Below are positions 31,765 to 43,218 of a stretch of DNA of 64,000 nucleotides, piece by piece. Within the stretch, counting starts at the first letter, position 1, and every line of letters starts with the position of its first letter. Origin of the DNA: Rheum nobile (lineage: Eukaryota > Streptophyta > Magnoliopsida > Caryophyllales > Polygonaceae); contig WOAB01000563.1 of the NCBI GenBank assembly GCA_027886185.1, forward strand, positions 620,001-684,000, written 5' to 3'. The notes under the pieces are model-generated. The model saw only the letters and a list, made by a program, of their open reading frames with translations, had not been told where the DNA came from and did not search any database. A program made the position numbers and the translations under genes.

Positions 31765-34700
31765 TCATTCGCAAGTGCCCGTCGGAGTGTAGGGTGGAGG
31801 CAACATGCTTGTATCCTCAGCCGGCCCATTACTGACGATCATCACCGCAGCCATTCCCCCGAAAGAGTGCCTCTCTAGATGACAATGCATGAACCACACC
31901 CCTGCATGCATACAACATACATACATACATACATACATTAATTTTACATATATATACATGGACTTTCCTATATAACATATAGTATGTAACGTACGTAGGC
32001 CAAGGATGGAAATGAAAGGAAGGAACTGACCGGGATTGTTTGCTCGGAATCTGATGGCAACCCAACCCCTTGCGGGCAAAGCGACGGTGTTGATCAAGGG
32101 GGGGTCCACCAGATTGTAGCTGGCACTCGCTTGATCGTAGTTCCCGTAACCCCAAGCGACGCTGTAGAAGCTGTATCCATGGACGTGGATGGGGTGGGCC
32201 ACCCCGGTGGGGACCAGCACGTTAGTCCCTTGGAACACCATCTCCACGCTGGAGTTATAACCCACCACAAACACCCGGGTCCCGCCCAGCTCAGAGTAGC
32301 TACTCACTCCGGTAGCATTCGTGTAGTCGAACACCGGCGACTGCTCCGGGAAATCCGTGGTGTAGACGCCGTCCTTGTCCAAGTAATACGCTTGGAGCAC
32401 GTCGACTTCGGGGGTAACAAACGTGACGTTGTTGAGGCTGGCGCTGGCCGTGACGTTGCACTTCTGCGCCGCCGTGCAGCTCTGGGGCAGGTTGAGGGAG
32501 ACCGCCATGAAGATCGTGGTGTCCACGGTTTGAGGCACGTCGTGCGGGTAGTCGGGGTGCTCCAGGGCCCGGAACTGGTGGGTGAAGTTGGCGACGCTAA
32601 CGGAGTTGGGGAAGACGGGACGCACGGGGGCCATCTTGTTGCTGGGGTTGTACTTGACGAGGCCCGTGGTGACGGTGGTCGTGGCGCCGCCTTGGTGCTG
32701 GGCTTCCATGTAGTAGTATCCCGGTGCTTGGTCCGTCACGAGGAGCACGTCCATGGTCTGGCCCGAGCTTATCATGATGTGGTCTGTAACGATGGGTTCA
32801 ATGTAGGCCGCGTCCGTGCCCACAACGGTCAGCTTGTGACCCGCCACCGCGAAGATCAAGTCTTCGTTCATGGCCGCGTTGATAATGCGCAACAGATATG
32901 CTTTGCCGGATTCCACCTCCATTTCAAACATGCTTACGTTCGCTGCTAACATACATACAAGTAAAGTAAACTTAACATTTTTACAATAAATTCTCCTCTT
33001 TCTTAACCAGAACATGAAACAACATCTTTCAAAAACATTAATTACATTTTATTAAAATAGCAAATACATATTAACTTACATGTAAAATTAAGTTATTTGA
33101 GAAATAAATGTGCATGTTCAAGGGATCATGAATGAACGTACATCTTATGCTATAACAAAATATTAGTCTTTATTAAAATAGAAAATATGGTAAGAACTCT
33201 TGATGATATTTTATAAAGTTTTTTATATATCTTGATAATATATAAGTTAAAACATATAACAAGGACAATGAAATAAATAAAAAATCAACTTTTTAATCAC
33301 ATACATGATCTTAACAAGATTTATTCTCAAAGTTAATATATATATTTTTTTAAATATACTATGAATGAAAAAATTATATGATAGAAAAAAATTCATAAAA
33401 TTTTCATATCATATAAAATTTCAAAATAAATTAATAGGTTTTGAATTAGTAACATTATAAGTGGACATTGAAATAAACTTATATGGCAACTTCAATGGTT
33501 GACATGTAGGAAAAATACATTTGATTTCGATATATATAGATAGGCTTAAACTTTTATATATAATATAATAGGACATTAAACAATAATATTACAAACTTTT
33601 TTACAATTTTATGTTATTCCAATATTTTAAAAAACAAGAATAATAGATTAAAATCCCATTAACAAATAATAATAAATTTGTAAATAGATATTGAGATTTA
33701 CCGGCCTACGGTGAAATACTTAATTGGTTGACACGTATACATTTTGGTTGAGTGAATGTGTGTTTATATATATATACATATATATAGATTTATGTTACAA
33801 AAATTATTGTTTTTTTTAACAAAAAACGTAAAGGCTTACACTTATATATATATAATAGTTTGAGACATTAAACAACAACATCTAAAAACATATTAATAAT
33901 ACGTTCTTAATTTCATATTTCAATATTTTTAACAATCAAGGATAATATATTAAACTCTCGTTAACATTTTGATTTCTTTAGTATTTATATTATACAAGTA
34001 GAGCTGTCAATATATCGTGTCGGTCAGGTCAGATTCGGTTATTCTAGGTTTGGGTTGAGAACGGGTCGGGTCATTTCGAATAACAGGTCAAGCCGGGTCG
34101 GGTCATTACAGGTCAGCGGGCGGTTCGGGTTGACCAACGCGTCCAAAGCGTCATTTTTTAAATATTTTGTTTACTATTGAAATATTATTAAATAGTTAAA
34201 AACTAATTTAAATATGTCAAAATAAGTTGAGATGAATTAAAATAATAATAATATTATTAAATATTTTAATGTACTTGATATTAGTAGACCAAAATCATAT
34301 TTTATTTCTATTTTTAATTTATATTATATTAGTTAAATCAAATCTACATTATAAAATATTATATAAGTACAACAATGTTCTTTTTTTTAGGATAATTGAA
34401 CATATTATCATTATTTATATGTCATTTATCATATATATTTTATGTTATATTTTATTAATACTCCACATTTATTCGTTAATCGGGTCGGATTCGGGTTGGT
34501 CGGGTTCGGTCTCGGTAAATTCGGGTTACCAAATTTTTTGGCCAAGTCGAGTCGGGTCCAAAAGCGGGTCGGTCAGGTTGGTAAAACGGGTTTGGTCACT
34601 TTTCAACAGCTCTATATATAAGTCACTTGCAATTTTATACAAAAATTTCTTCAATTATACTTATAAAATTCTTCAAATATCTAATTCCTACTATAATAAA

Positions 34701-37700
34701 TCAAAACCCCAAACAAGTAAATATAAAATTAGAAATATTGTAAAAAAATGAAAGTATATTTTTTGTTAGTAAACTAAATCTGTTGAAACAATTAATTCCA
34801 TGCGTAGTAAGGATATAAACAACGGTTTTTTTAGTGTGTGTCCATGAACACATGCTAACAAGTTAAAATATGAATTTATTTTTAAAATATTTCCTAAAAA
34901 GGAATGGGTAAACCCATAGTACAAAAAATTAAACTAATAGATAAAAAAATTATTACTAAAATTGAAGTTCTTAGAAAAAACCTATAAACAACTACTCCCT
35001 CCATTTAACACTTTTTAAGACAAAGCTAAAAATTGAAAGGAAATGAGTTTTTGAAAAAGTTATTAACGAAGAATATGAATAGTTAGAATTAAAGAACAAG
35101 TGCTTTAAACCTAGACGTAATTATTTATAGAAAATTGGAGTATTAATCACATATAAAAAGTCAAATATTATCAACCAAAAATCATAATTAAAATTGTCTA
35201 ATATTGCGAACGGAGGTAGTAGTAGTATATATATACATATACGTATTCGATAAAAAAAAATAAAAATGGAACTTGTACGTACGCAATTAAGTATTGTAAT
35301 TATGAGTCACAATATTCAAGTCGTGAACGCGTTCCGCGTTCGTATGATTGAGTTAAGTTAAATAATTTTGTATTGCATATATATATGTACTAGTATAGAT
35401 ATGTATGTGTATGCCTTTATGTACGTACCTACTTGTACAAATTAACATATATTTATCCAATAACATACTCCGTATTACAAGACAATCTATTGGAATTGCA
35501 AAATATATGTTGCGTGATCGAGTTGGCACAAATGCATATAGCTTATTAATAGCTGCCATCAACTGAGATCACCGATCTCTTGTTCACATTAATTTGTTCT
35601 TCTCCCTCGGTTTAACAATACTTTTCTTTTTAATCTTCAATTTTTGTTTATAAATAGTTATTTTTTTTTAATCTATTTTACTCCTTACTTTACAAATTTA
35701 TTCTTATAATTAATGGTATATTATTAGTAGTGATTTTCAAAAAAATAAAAAATATTATAAAAAATAATTGTGTATTTATATTTTAAATACTCTTTTTAAT
35801 AAATATGAATTGAAAAATAAGTAGGAAGACCAATATTTTTAGACGGATGGAATATTAACTCATAAAACACTTTTATATATTTATAAAAGAAAATCAAATC
35901 CAGCCAATTCAAATAGAAAACGTTTCATACAATATGGGATATATATACGGAGCATGAACTGAACAACGACGAATTTAATCGGAGTTTACTTCAAGTAGCA
36001 TATATACCTGGTGCGCAGACTTCAGTGCTATATACGTCCCCAGGTTGCCCATTGATTGTCAAAGCATCAAAGTTGAAGGGAAGACTTGTTCCGTGTTCCA
36101 AATAATCTTCCACAAAATCCCACACATCACTCTCGAACCATGTTCCTATATATATACATGAAATGAATTGAAAGTTTATAATTAAACATCTAGCTGTATA
36201 AGATGAATATATATATAGGATTTAATTTGTTCAAGTAATCTAAGGAGCACGTACTCTTATAATAAACACGGATCGAGTACGTACTAATTTATAATAATAC
36301 GTACCGAGAATGATTTCTTGTTGAGCATCTGGCTGTACAGAATAAGGGTATTGTCTACCTTCGCTAGGATGAATGAAGATGGGACCGTAGATAGTGGCAC
36401 GTGACCAGTCACTGTGCGCGTGCCACCAAAGAGTTCCTTCCTCATCGGAGAGTATGATCTCGTATGTGAGGCTATTCCCTGGCTTTATAGGGCACTGCGT
36501 AACATATTCAGGCCCATCTGACCATGGGTTTCTTGGTTGCTTTACCCCATGCCTGCAGTAATATACATATGATTAGATTTTTAATCGGTTAGATTAGAGA
36601 CGTAGCTCTCTAAAATCTATCTAACAACAAAAGTTTACATATGTATCAATAAGTCTTTTCTTTTACACAATTTCCTCTATTTTATTTTTAAAAAGTTAAT
36701 ATTTTTTGCGATAAATGTATTAAATATCAAGCAATGAAATCTCATAGATTAAAAATGAAGAGATTAAACAAATGTAAATTCAATAAATTGTTATTTGTTA
36801 TATTCATATATAATATCTTTTATAAAATGATCTAAAGATAAATAAATTAAAAATTAGAATAATTTTAAAAAAATTCATAATTTAATTTTTAGGATTTTGT
36901 TCATAATTTAATTTGTAGGATTGTGCTAATGTAAAATTTAGTGTTTAATTAATAATTGCTCAAAATTGATATTAGAATTCATGAATAAGAACATACAAAT
37001 ATAAACATGAATAAATAATTAAGCAATTTCAACTTATAATAAGTTGTTATAATTTTATTATATATATACATAAATATTTTTTTTACATGTCAAATATCAT
37101 AAACTGCACATATTTGTTGTTTTTTGACAATGTCTTAAACTAATGTCAACAACTCCTTCATAATCAACTATTTCACAGCATTTTGTATATATATTACATA
37201 TATGTCAGTTGAGAATGTATATAAATAATTCATAACAATATAATAGTAGTACATATATTGATTCTTTAAAATAACTTTAGATTAATGATTGAAATAATAC
37301 CTAAATATAAAAAAATTACTAACTTATATATAGTAATTAAATATGAGATAAAATATACATTTTTTGTGATGTGATAATATATTGACTATACATATTTTAT
37401 ACAAGTATACCAATATATCTAAAAGATCAACCAACTAATCATAAATATAAATAAGAATTAAAAATTGAATAAAATATTCTAAAAGCATGATAAAAGTACA
37501 TTGTTTCGTTAAATAATATTTGAAATAACATCTAAATACTTGATGTTTAAGCAACTTCTATATAATAATTTGATATGAGATAGAATTATACAACTTTTGT
37601 TATTAAAGTTTAGAAAGTGATTTTGTTTCAATTCATTTAACATTAATAAACATAGTATTAATAAAGTATAATAGAATACATCATATATATATTTGATTAT

Positions 37701-38273
37701 TTAGAAACTAATCGTAAATTGTGATAAACCCGATTATATAAATTTTACAAAATATACCAATATATTAAAATATCAATTAATCTAATTATAAAAAATATCT
37801 TAAATAAAAGATGCCATAGACATATGCGTAGCAAGGACGTGGGACACACATGTAACCAGTTTTATTAAAATTCAAAGAAAAACTAAATACTGGTGGTAGT
37901 AAATAAACGTGGACAACCCAACCTCAACATGAACATAAAGTAAATAAACAACGCCCCTAGCTACAGGCAGGCGGCAGGCCGGGCAAAGTAGTATATATAT
38001 AATACTCCTAAATTAATACAGTAACAAACAAATTAAACTAAAATTATTACAGTATAGATTTTAAAACTTGGTAGCTAGGTGTACGTTTAATTTGCATGAT
38101 TAAGAAAATACTGACCAGTGAATGGTGAATCCATGTGTAGCGTTATTAATGACCTTGACCTTGACCGTTTGACCGTAGGTGAGATTCAGAGCTGGCCCTG
38201 GAATGCTTCCGTTGACAATCATCACATTAACGTCGTTACAAAGCACCCTGTGACTAGCTTCCTCAATCTGTAG

Positions 38274-38312
<39 letters not shown>

Positions 38313-39352
38313 GAGATATCAATTAGGCATGCATATTAGCTCGCTGCATGTACACATCCGTGGGCAGTCAATAATCAATACTAAATATAAGCTATTTTTG
38401 TTTCATTTCAAATGATAGCTAGCTATTCAGCTAAGATTTCTCCTATATTTCAGCTATTTCAGTTTCACTCCCTGTTTAGAAATAGTTGTCATTTGACAAT
38501 TATTAATAAATGGAATTATTAATCTAAAACACAATAAACTATTTTTGAAATTTATAATTAATATAAGAATTACCTATCTCATTTTTAACCAATAAATAAC
38601 AAAATAATTTGTATAAAAATAATTGATATGTATACTTTTCAATAAAATACCCTATAACTCATTAACTTTAACTCTAAAATGATAAATATTTCTTAATAAA
38701 AGTTTAATATTAAAATAACACTTATAACTGACCGAGTAAATATTGTTTTAATCTATAGTATTTTACTAGATTTTAGATGAAATATCATATTGTACGGATA
38801 AAAGCCTCATAAACATGCTTTGTTTGACCAAATAATCGTCATACGTAACATTATATAAACCTTATAACAAAACCTTAGTAGTTATTATGGAAAATAAGAA
38901 ACAATCGGCAATAAATATATACATGTGCAGTACGTGTTAAAGCCTTAGTAGTTATTATGGAAAATAATCGTCATACATTATATAAACCTTATAACAAAAC
39001 CTTAGTAGTTATTATGGAAAATAAGAAACAACCGGCAATAAATATATACATGTGCAGTACGTGTTAAAGCCTTAGTAGTTATTATGGAAAATAATCGTCA
39101 TACATTATATAAACCTTAACAAAACCTTAGTAGTTATTATGGAAAATAAGAAACAATCGGCAATAAATATATACATGTGCAGTACGTGTTACAAAAGTTA
39201 GTTCTTCAGAAATGTGAGATAACTAATAATCAAAGAAGCTAGATTAGATGAGGAGGATAACTTGCCACTAGAGTGTAATCCTGGGCTATGCAAACAGCAA
39301 CCACATTCACCAAAACCAAACCCCAAACATGCAGAAACCTACTTGACCTCAT
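31765..39352 (-). CDS. Laccase (secreted multicopper oxidase), six exons, intact
   Basis: Exons on the minus strand are 39352-39266, 38267-38116, 36552-36305, 36145-36008, 32945-32031 and 31901-31765. Together they total 1677 nt and keep frame through every junction, giving 558 residues, the usual laccase length. Residues 1-23 look like a signal peptide (hydrophobic GLVLVNVVAVCIA). All four copper motifs are present: HWHG (79-82), WWHAHSDW (122-129), HPIHVHGYSF (459-468) and HCHLERHSFGGM (519-530) with axial Met. CAWSDGPEY-type text (WSDGPEYVTQC) and LTINGQPGD fit plant laccases. These apoplastic enzymes oxidise monolignols or flavonoids with oxygen. Exon number and sizes match the family. 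Intron 1 appears to use a GC donor (GTG/GCAAGT); a GT alternative 3 nt earlier would drop one codon. Intron 4 (3.1 kb) holds two transposons. The exact subfamily is not assigned. Confidence 0.93.
31915..31940. repeat. (ATAC)n microsatellite in laccase intron 5
   Basis: About six ATAC units lie just inside the 129-bp intron 5 (31902-32030), within 15 bp of its acceptor. Confidence 0.8.
33999..34614. mobile_element. Non-autonomous hAT-like element, rich in GGGTCGGGT
   Basis: Terminal repeats are TAGAGCTGTCAA on the left and TTCAACAGCTCTA on the right. They are flanked by 8-bp direct repeats TATACAAG (33991-33998) and TATATAAG (34615-34622), one mismatch. Both ends carry GGGTCGGGT-like sub-terminal repeats and the middle is AT-rich without transposase. 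An 8-bp TSD and TA(G)A-type TIRs indicate hAT. It lies in laccase intron 4. Confidence 0.75.
34995..35219. mobile_element. Stowaway-like MITE
   Basis: 225 bp beginning CTCCCTCCATTTAACA and ending TTGCGAACGGAGGTAG, with TA on both sides (34993-34994 and 35220-35221). The TIR, size and TA duplication are those of Tc1/mariner-type Stowaway MITEs. A weaker relative may lie at 35597-35853. Confidence 0.75.
36553..38115. other. Laccase intron 2, with a diverged copy of the foldback family
   Basis: Very AT-rich. Its segment from about 37540 to 37865 resembles the right arm of the foldback at 40800-41117. Shared text includes GATATGAGAT, AACTTTTGTTAT, a GCGTAGCA core and a CATGTAACCAGTT end. No coding signal. 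Confidence 0.5.
38276..38306. repeat. (AT)n microsatellite at the intron 1 acceptor of laccase
   Basis: About 30 bp of alternating AT starts 9 bp from the exon 2 acceptor at 38267/38268. It replaces the usual pyrimidine tract. Confidence 0.9.
38831..39190. repeat. Tandem repeat of about 130 bp in laccase intron 1
   Basis: AATAATCGTCATAC recurs at 38831, 38963 and 39090 (periods 132 and 127). Each is followed by ACCTTAGTAGTTATTATGG and ACATGTGCAGTACGTGTTA. Just under three copies. Confidence 0.9.
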
Positions 39353-39450
39353 TTCTCGATCTCAACCGTCGACTAACTAATAGGAGAGGGAGACTACTTA
39401 GTAGCTAGCTAGCTAGATTGATGTGCTTCTTCCTCAACCTAACAACATCC

Positions 39451-39459
39451 TTTATATAG
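39451..39459 (-). promoter_or_regulatory. Laccase TATA box
   Basis: On the minus strand CTATATAAAGG lies about 100 bp upstream of the ATG at 39352, a normal spacing for a plant gene with a short 5' UTR. The 400 bp beyond hold no other feature I recognise. Confidence 0.6.
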
Positions 39460-39895
39460 TGCCAAACCTTAATTTTTAATATCTATTTGTATTAAACAAT
39501 TGAAAATAAATGTTGCAAAAATTACTATTAATTCACATGCATATACTCCTAGGTGGCACGATTTGAATATATAATGCACATATATCCCCTCCATTATGGA
39601 GGGGCTTATATTATGATAATATATGGTCAACAAAATGAACCATCAAAGATGGTCCCTCACACTTGGCAGAGTGAACTAGCTCGTTAATATTTGAATATAC
39701 TACCTTTTAGATGCGTGCATTAATGAAGTCATCGACGAAAAAATTAAATACTTTTACATGCATTATTTATATATGCAAGGACAATTTTTTTTGATAAAAT
39801 AGTTTATGGATGTTAAATATGATCTTGAAAATCATGCTGACTCACAAATTATCGTGTTGATGGATCATCTATACATAAAAGTTGATATATTTTAC

Positions 39896-41117
39896 ACTAG
39901 TTATATGTGTGTCTGTGCTATGCACGAGTCTGTAACATGTTTAATTTAATTTAATTTATAATTAGATTAGTTTATATTTTTGATATATTAGTATACTTTA
40001 TACAATTTATACAATCAAATTTATTGAAATTTATGATCGGTTTTTAAATAGCAAAATGATATATATATATAAGGTATTTCATTATACTTTACTAATTACT
40101 ATGTTATTAATGTAATCTCGGATGAAACAAAATTACTTTGTGAACCTTATAACAAAAGTTGTATAATTATATCTCACATCAAATTTATTAGAAGTAGTTT
40201 AAACATTCACTATTTGAGTGTTATTTCAAGTGGATACATTGAGCTAATACAAAACCAAAGTGTTGAATTATTTTGATTTCTGTTCTCCTCATTTTACATG
40301 TATGTCGAAGGATATTTGTTGGTTTCCAACTCATCTTATAAAAATATATTAATAAAAAAATATATTTAAATGTGAGCATTGATAAATAAATGGGTTGAAA
40401 AAGAATTTTAATAAAATTAATTAAATGCATCTATTAAGATAGAAGATTAAAGGGAATTAGTTTTATGTAAAATAGATTTTAATATAAAATAAAGGAAATT
40501 GTGTAAAAGATAGAAATCATTAATTGTGACAAATATGTCAACTTTTATATATAGATATATAAAACCAATTCCCTCTAATCTTCTATCTTAATAAATGAAT
40601 TAAATTATTTTTTTAAACTCTGTTTTCAACCCATTTATTTATCAATGCTCTAAATTTAATTTTTATCAATATATTTTTAAAAGATGAGTTGCAGACCAAC
40701 AAATATCCTTCGACATACATGTAAAATGAAGAGAACAAAAATCAAAACAATTAAACACTTTGATTTTGTATTAGTTCAATGTATCCACTTGAAATAACAC
40801 CTAAATAATCAATGTTTAAACTACTTCTATGTAAATTTGATATGAGATATAATTATACAACTTTTGTTATAAAGTTCACAAAGTAATTTTGTTTCATCCC
40901 AGATTACCTTAATAACATAGTAATTAGTAAAGTATAATGGAATACCTTATATATATCATTTTACTATTTAAAAACTGATTGTAAATTTCAATAAGTTTGA
41001 TTGTATAAATTGTATAAAGTATAAATATATTAAAAAGATAAACTAATCTAATTTTAAATAAAATTGAATTAAACATGTTACGGACGAGTGCGTAGCACGA
41101 CACGCATGTAACTAGTT
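39896..41117. mobile_element. Foldback element with arms of about 560 bp
   Basis: The left arm (39896-40458) and right arm (40562-41116) are inverted copies with many small differences, around an AT-rich centre of about 100 bp. Outer ends read ACTAGTTATATG on the left and CATGTAACTAGTT on the right. Next to the ends is a GTGCGTAGCAC hairpin. The paralogous sequence at 59995-60100 lacks this insert, which supports its mobility. No transposase is encoded. Confidence 0.75.
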
Positions 41118-41274
41118 ATTATTTAAATAGCGATTGTTGTTTCATCTATATATCTATATATAACAATAAAAAGTTGGGTACAAAGAGCATTTATTGCTCG
41201 TATTAAATTATGAAAATAAACTTATTTTTCTTGTTTACATTCACTTGATAAGAGCATTACTTTCTTAGCTCAAT

Positions 41275-41335
41275 GGTGGAAGTGATTAATATACAGTGAA
41301 AGGTTTGAGGTTCAAATCTCATGGTGAACATCATG
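41275..41335 (+). repeat. tRNA-like SINE head, copy 1
   Basis: TTAGCTCAATGG (41275-41286) resembles an RNA polymerase III A box. GGTTCAAATCT (41319-41329) resembles a B box, 44 bp away. No full tRNA cloverleaf was recognised. Confidence 0.5.
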
Positions 41336-41475
41336 CCCAATATTTTTTAATTGGTCATCTATACATATTAATTTCATAAAATCATTTTAAGTTCACGATA
41401 TTATTGCACATGTTTAGTTCACGATATTATTCTTATTTGTTTGGCTATATTTCATTTAATCTCACTATTATATTC

Positions 41476-41540
41476 TTAACTTAATGGTTAAAATGGTTAT
41501 TTATGTGATAAAATTAAGGTTGAGGTTCAATTCTTATGGA
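41476..41540 (+). repeat. tRNA-like SINE head, copy 2
   Basis: TTAACTTAATGG (41476-41487) and GGTTCAATTCT (41524-41534) repeat the A/B-box arrangement of copy 1, 200 bp downstream on the same strand, with a similar follow-on (GAGATCATTTTGGCC against GAACATCATGCCC). Confidence 0.45.
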
Positions 41541-43112
41541 GATCATTTTGGCCAACAAAATTTTTTTACCTTCAATTTTAATCACATTTATATAATTATT
41601 ATCATCTATATTTTAGACTATCTTAAGTTTATGTCATAAATTTGGTTTAGTAAATTCAAAGATGAATTACACATTACGAGCATGATTTGAATTTTGTTAA
41701 AATTTCTTTAAGAATTTATTATTAGTTTATGACTTTTCCACTCCATGGACTATGCACTTTTTTTTTATAGCTTATTAGATTTTGAACAATATCAATTTCG
41801 GAATGGTATAATCATTTATTAACAACATTTATATCCTTATAAATGCATTAAATTTTCACAAAAATAAATAAGAAGACATTTGAGAAAAATTGTAACCGCA
41901 GTAGGCCTTGAATATTTGAAATCAATGGATTGACCATTATTATATCAAAATAATGAAGTCAAATTAAATGAGATTAAATGTTACTTATCCTTTTTATTGT
42001 GGAAAATCCTTTAAGATACCCTCTTGCATTGCTCTTTGAAATCGACAATATAAATAGAGTAGTTTTCAAATTTTAGTGTGGGCAAGTGAGAAGCTCACGG
42101 AAAATTGCTTAGGTATGTAAAAATGTCATTTTCCTTTTTCTAACATTTCTCCTAAAATATTTGATTTATTGTCCGAAGCAAATATCTTCCTTCATTATAC
42201 AATAGTCTGGCATGGAGTTGGATAATATAATGTCCTATTTAAATTATTTCTTTTTCAAATGTATTTGAATTTTTTTCATCATATATACTTGTATAAAAAA
42301 ATACATAAGTAAAAATCATATTTTTTATAGTACACAGGGTGAATATATTTACAAATCCTAGAGAAAATAGTTATGAATATGATGGAGCTAAACTTAGAAT
42401 TGAGTTTAAAAAAATGTCCAATTCATCCAAGAAGATGGGGATAAATGGTTCATATAGAGCATCATGAGTTTTGATACAGTTGATTTTGGTAGTTAACTTT
42501 AGAGGTAAATAACATATAATTATATTTATATTTCCCTTTACATATTTTTGAAAGTAATAACATTATCTGTACAGAGTTATGAGATATCTTGAAAGATTAA
42601 TCAACTAAAATTCTTTTTGTTTACAAAGTTTTCTAAAGTTGTATTAATCCCCGTGATAAAATTTTAAAATTCATACAGGAAACTATATTTGACAACTTTA
42701 TTATTTTATATAGATTATAAATAATTAAATAATCTTATCTTATTACAAAGTATAGAAGAAACTAATTTTCTAACACTGGCCACATATTTTCACAAGTTCC
42801 ATGACTTTAAGTTACGAATAAACATAATATAGTGTTTGAATGATTATTTTAATATGTCAAGACTAAACAAGGACTTATCATGAAAATTCAATATGCTATA
42901 GCCTATAGCATATTGAGACATGACCATATAAGAAATTTCATGAATAATCAATAACACGATTTTAAGTATATAATTCTTATTGCGTATATAAAAAAAATCA
43001 AATGATAGTCAACTATTTTTAACAAAATCACAAATGAATATTGTAGGTTGAATAAAGTGTCATCGAAAAACATAGCGACTTAAAACAAATCGTCATCGAG
43101 AAGCATGTCAGC
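41541..43112. other. AT-rich intergenic DNA
   Basis: No gene, LTR or terminal repeat recognised. The only structure seen is a 27-bp perfect palindrome at 42889-42915 (arms of 13, CAATATGCTATAG). Confidence 0.4.
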
Positions 43113-43218
43113 TAAACCTGTCAACTAGGTCAGGCGGGTCGGGTCAAGTCGGGTTCGGGTCAAGTCGGGTTCAGGTCGATTGGGTCTGCTAAAATTTTCG
43201 GGTTGGGCGGGTCGGGTT

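Noticed and set aside
32131..32949. 272-codon plus-strand frame opposite laccase exon 5
   Set aside because: It is the antisense shadow of a GC-rich laccase exon; the minus strand has all copper motifs and correct splice phase.
34269..34751. 160-codon frame across the hAT-like element
   Set aside because: It is an Ile/Tyr/Leu-rich reading of AT-rich DNA that crosses the element end; no domain.
35353..35562. 69-codon minus-strand frame in laccase intron 4
   Set aside because: Low-complexity, lies within an intron and has no recognisable motif.
35597..35853. Second Stowaway-like MITE in laccase intron 4
   Set aside because: The CTCCCTCGGTTT and AGACGGATGG ends are suggestive, but the TIR match is poor and no TA duplication could be fixed.
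42889..42915. 27-bp perfect palindrome (arms CAATATGCTATAG)
   Set aside because: Single copy in AT-rich DNA with no associated feature; noted only as background.
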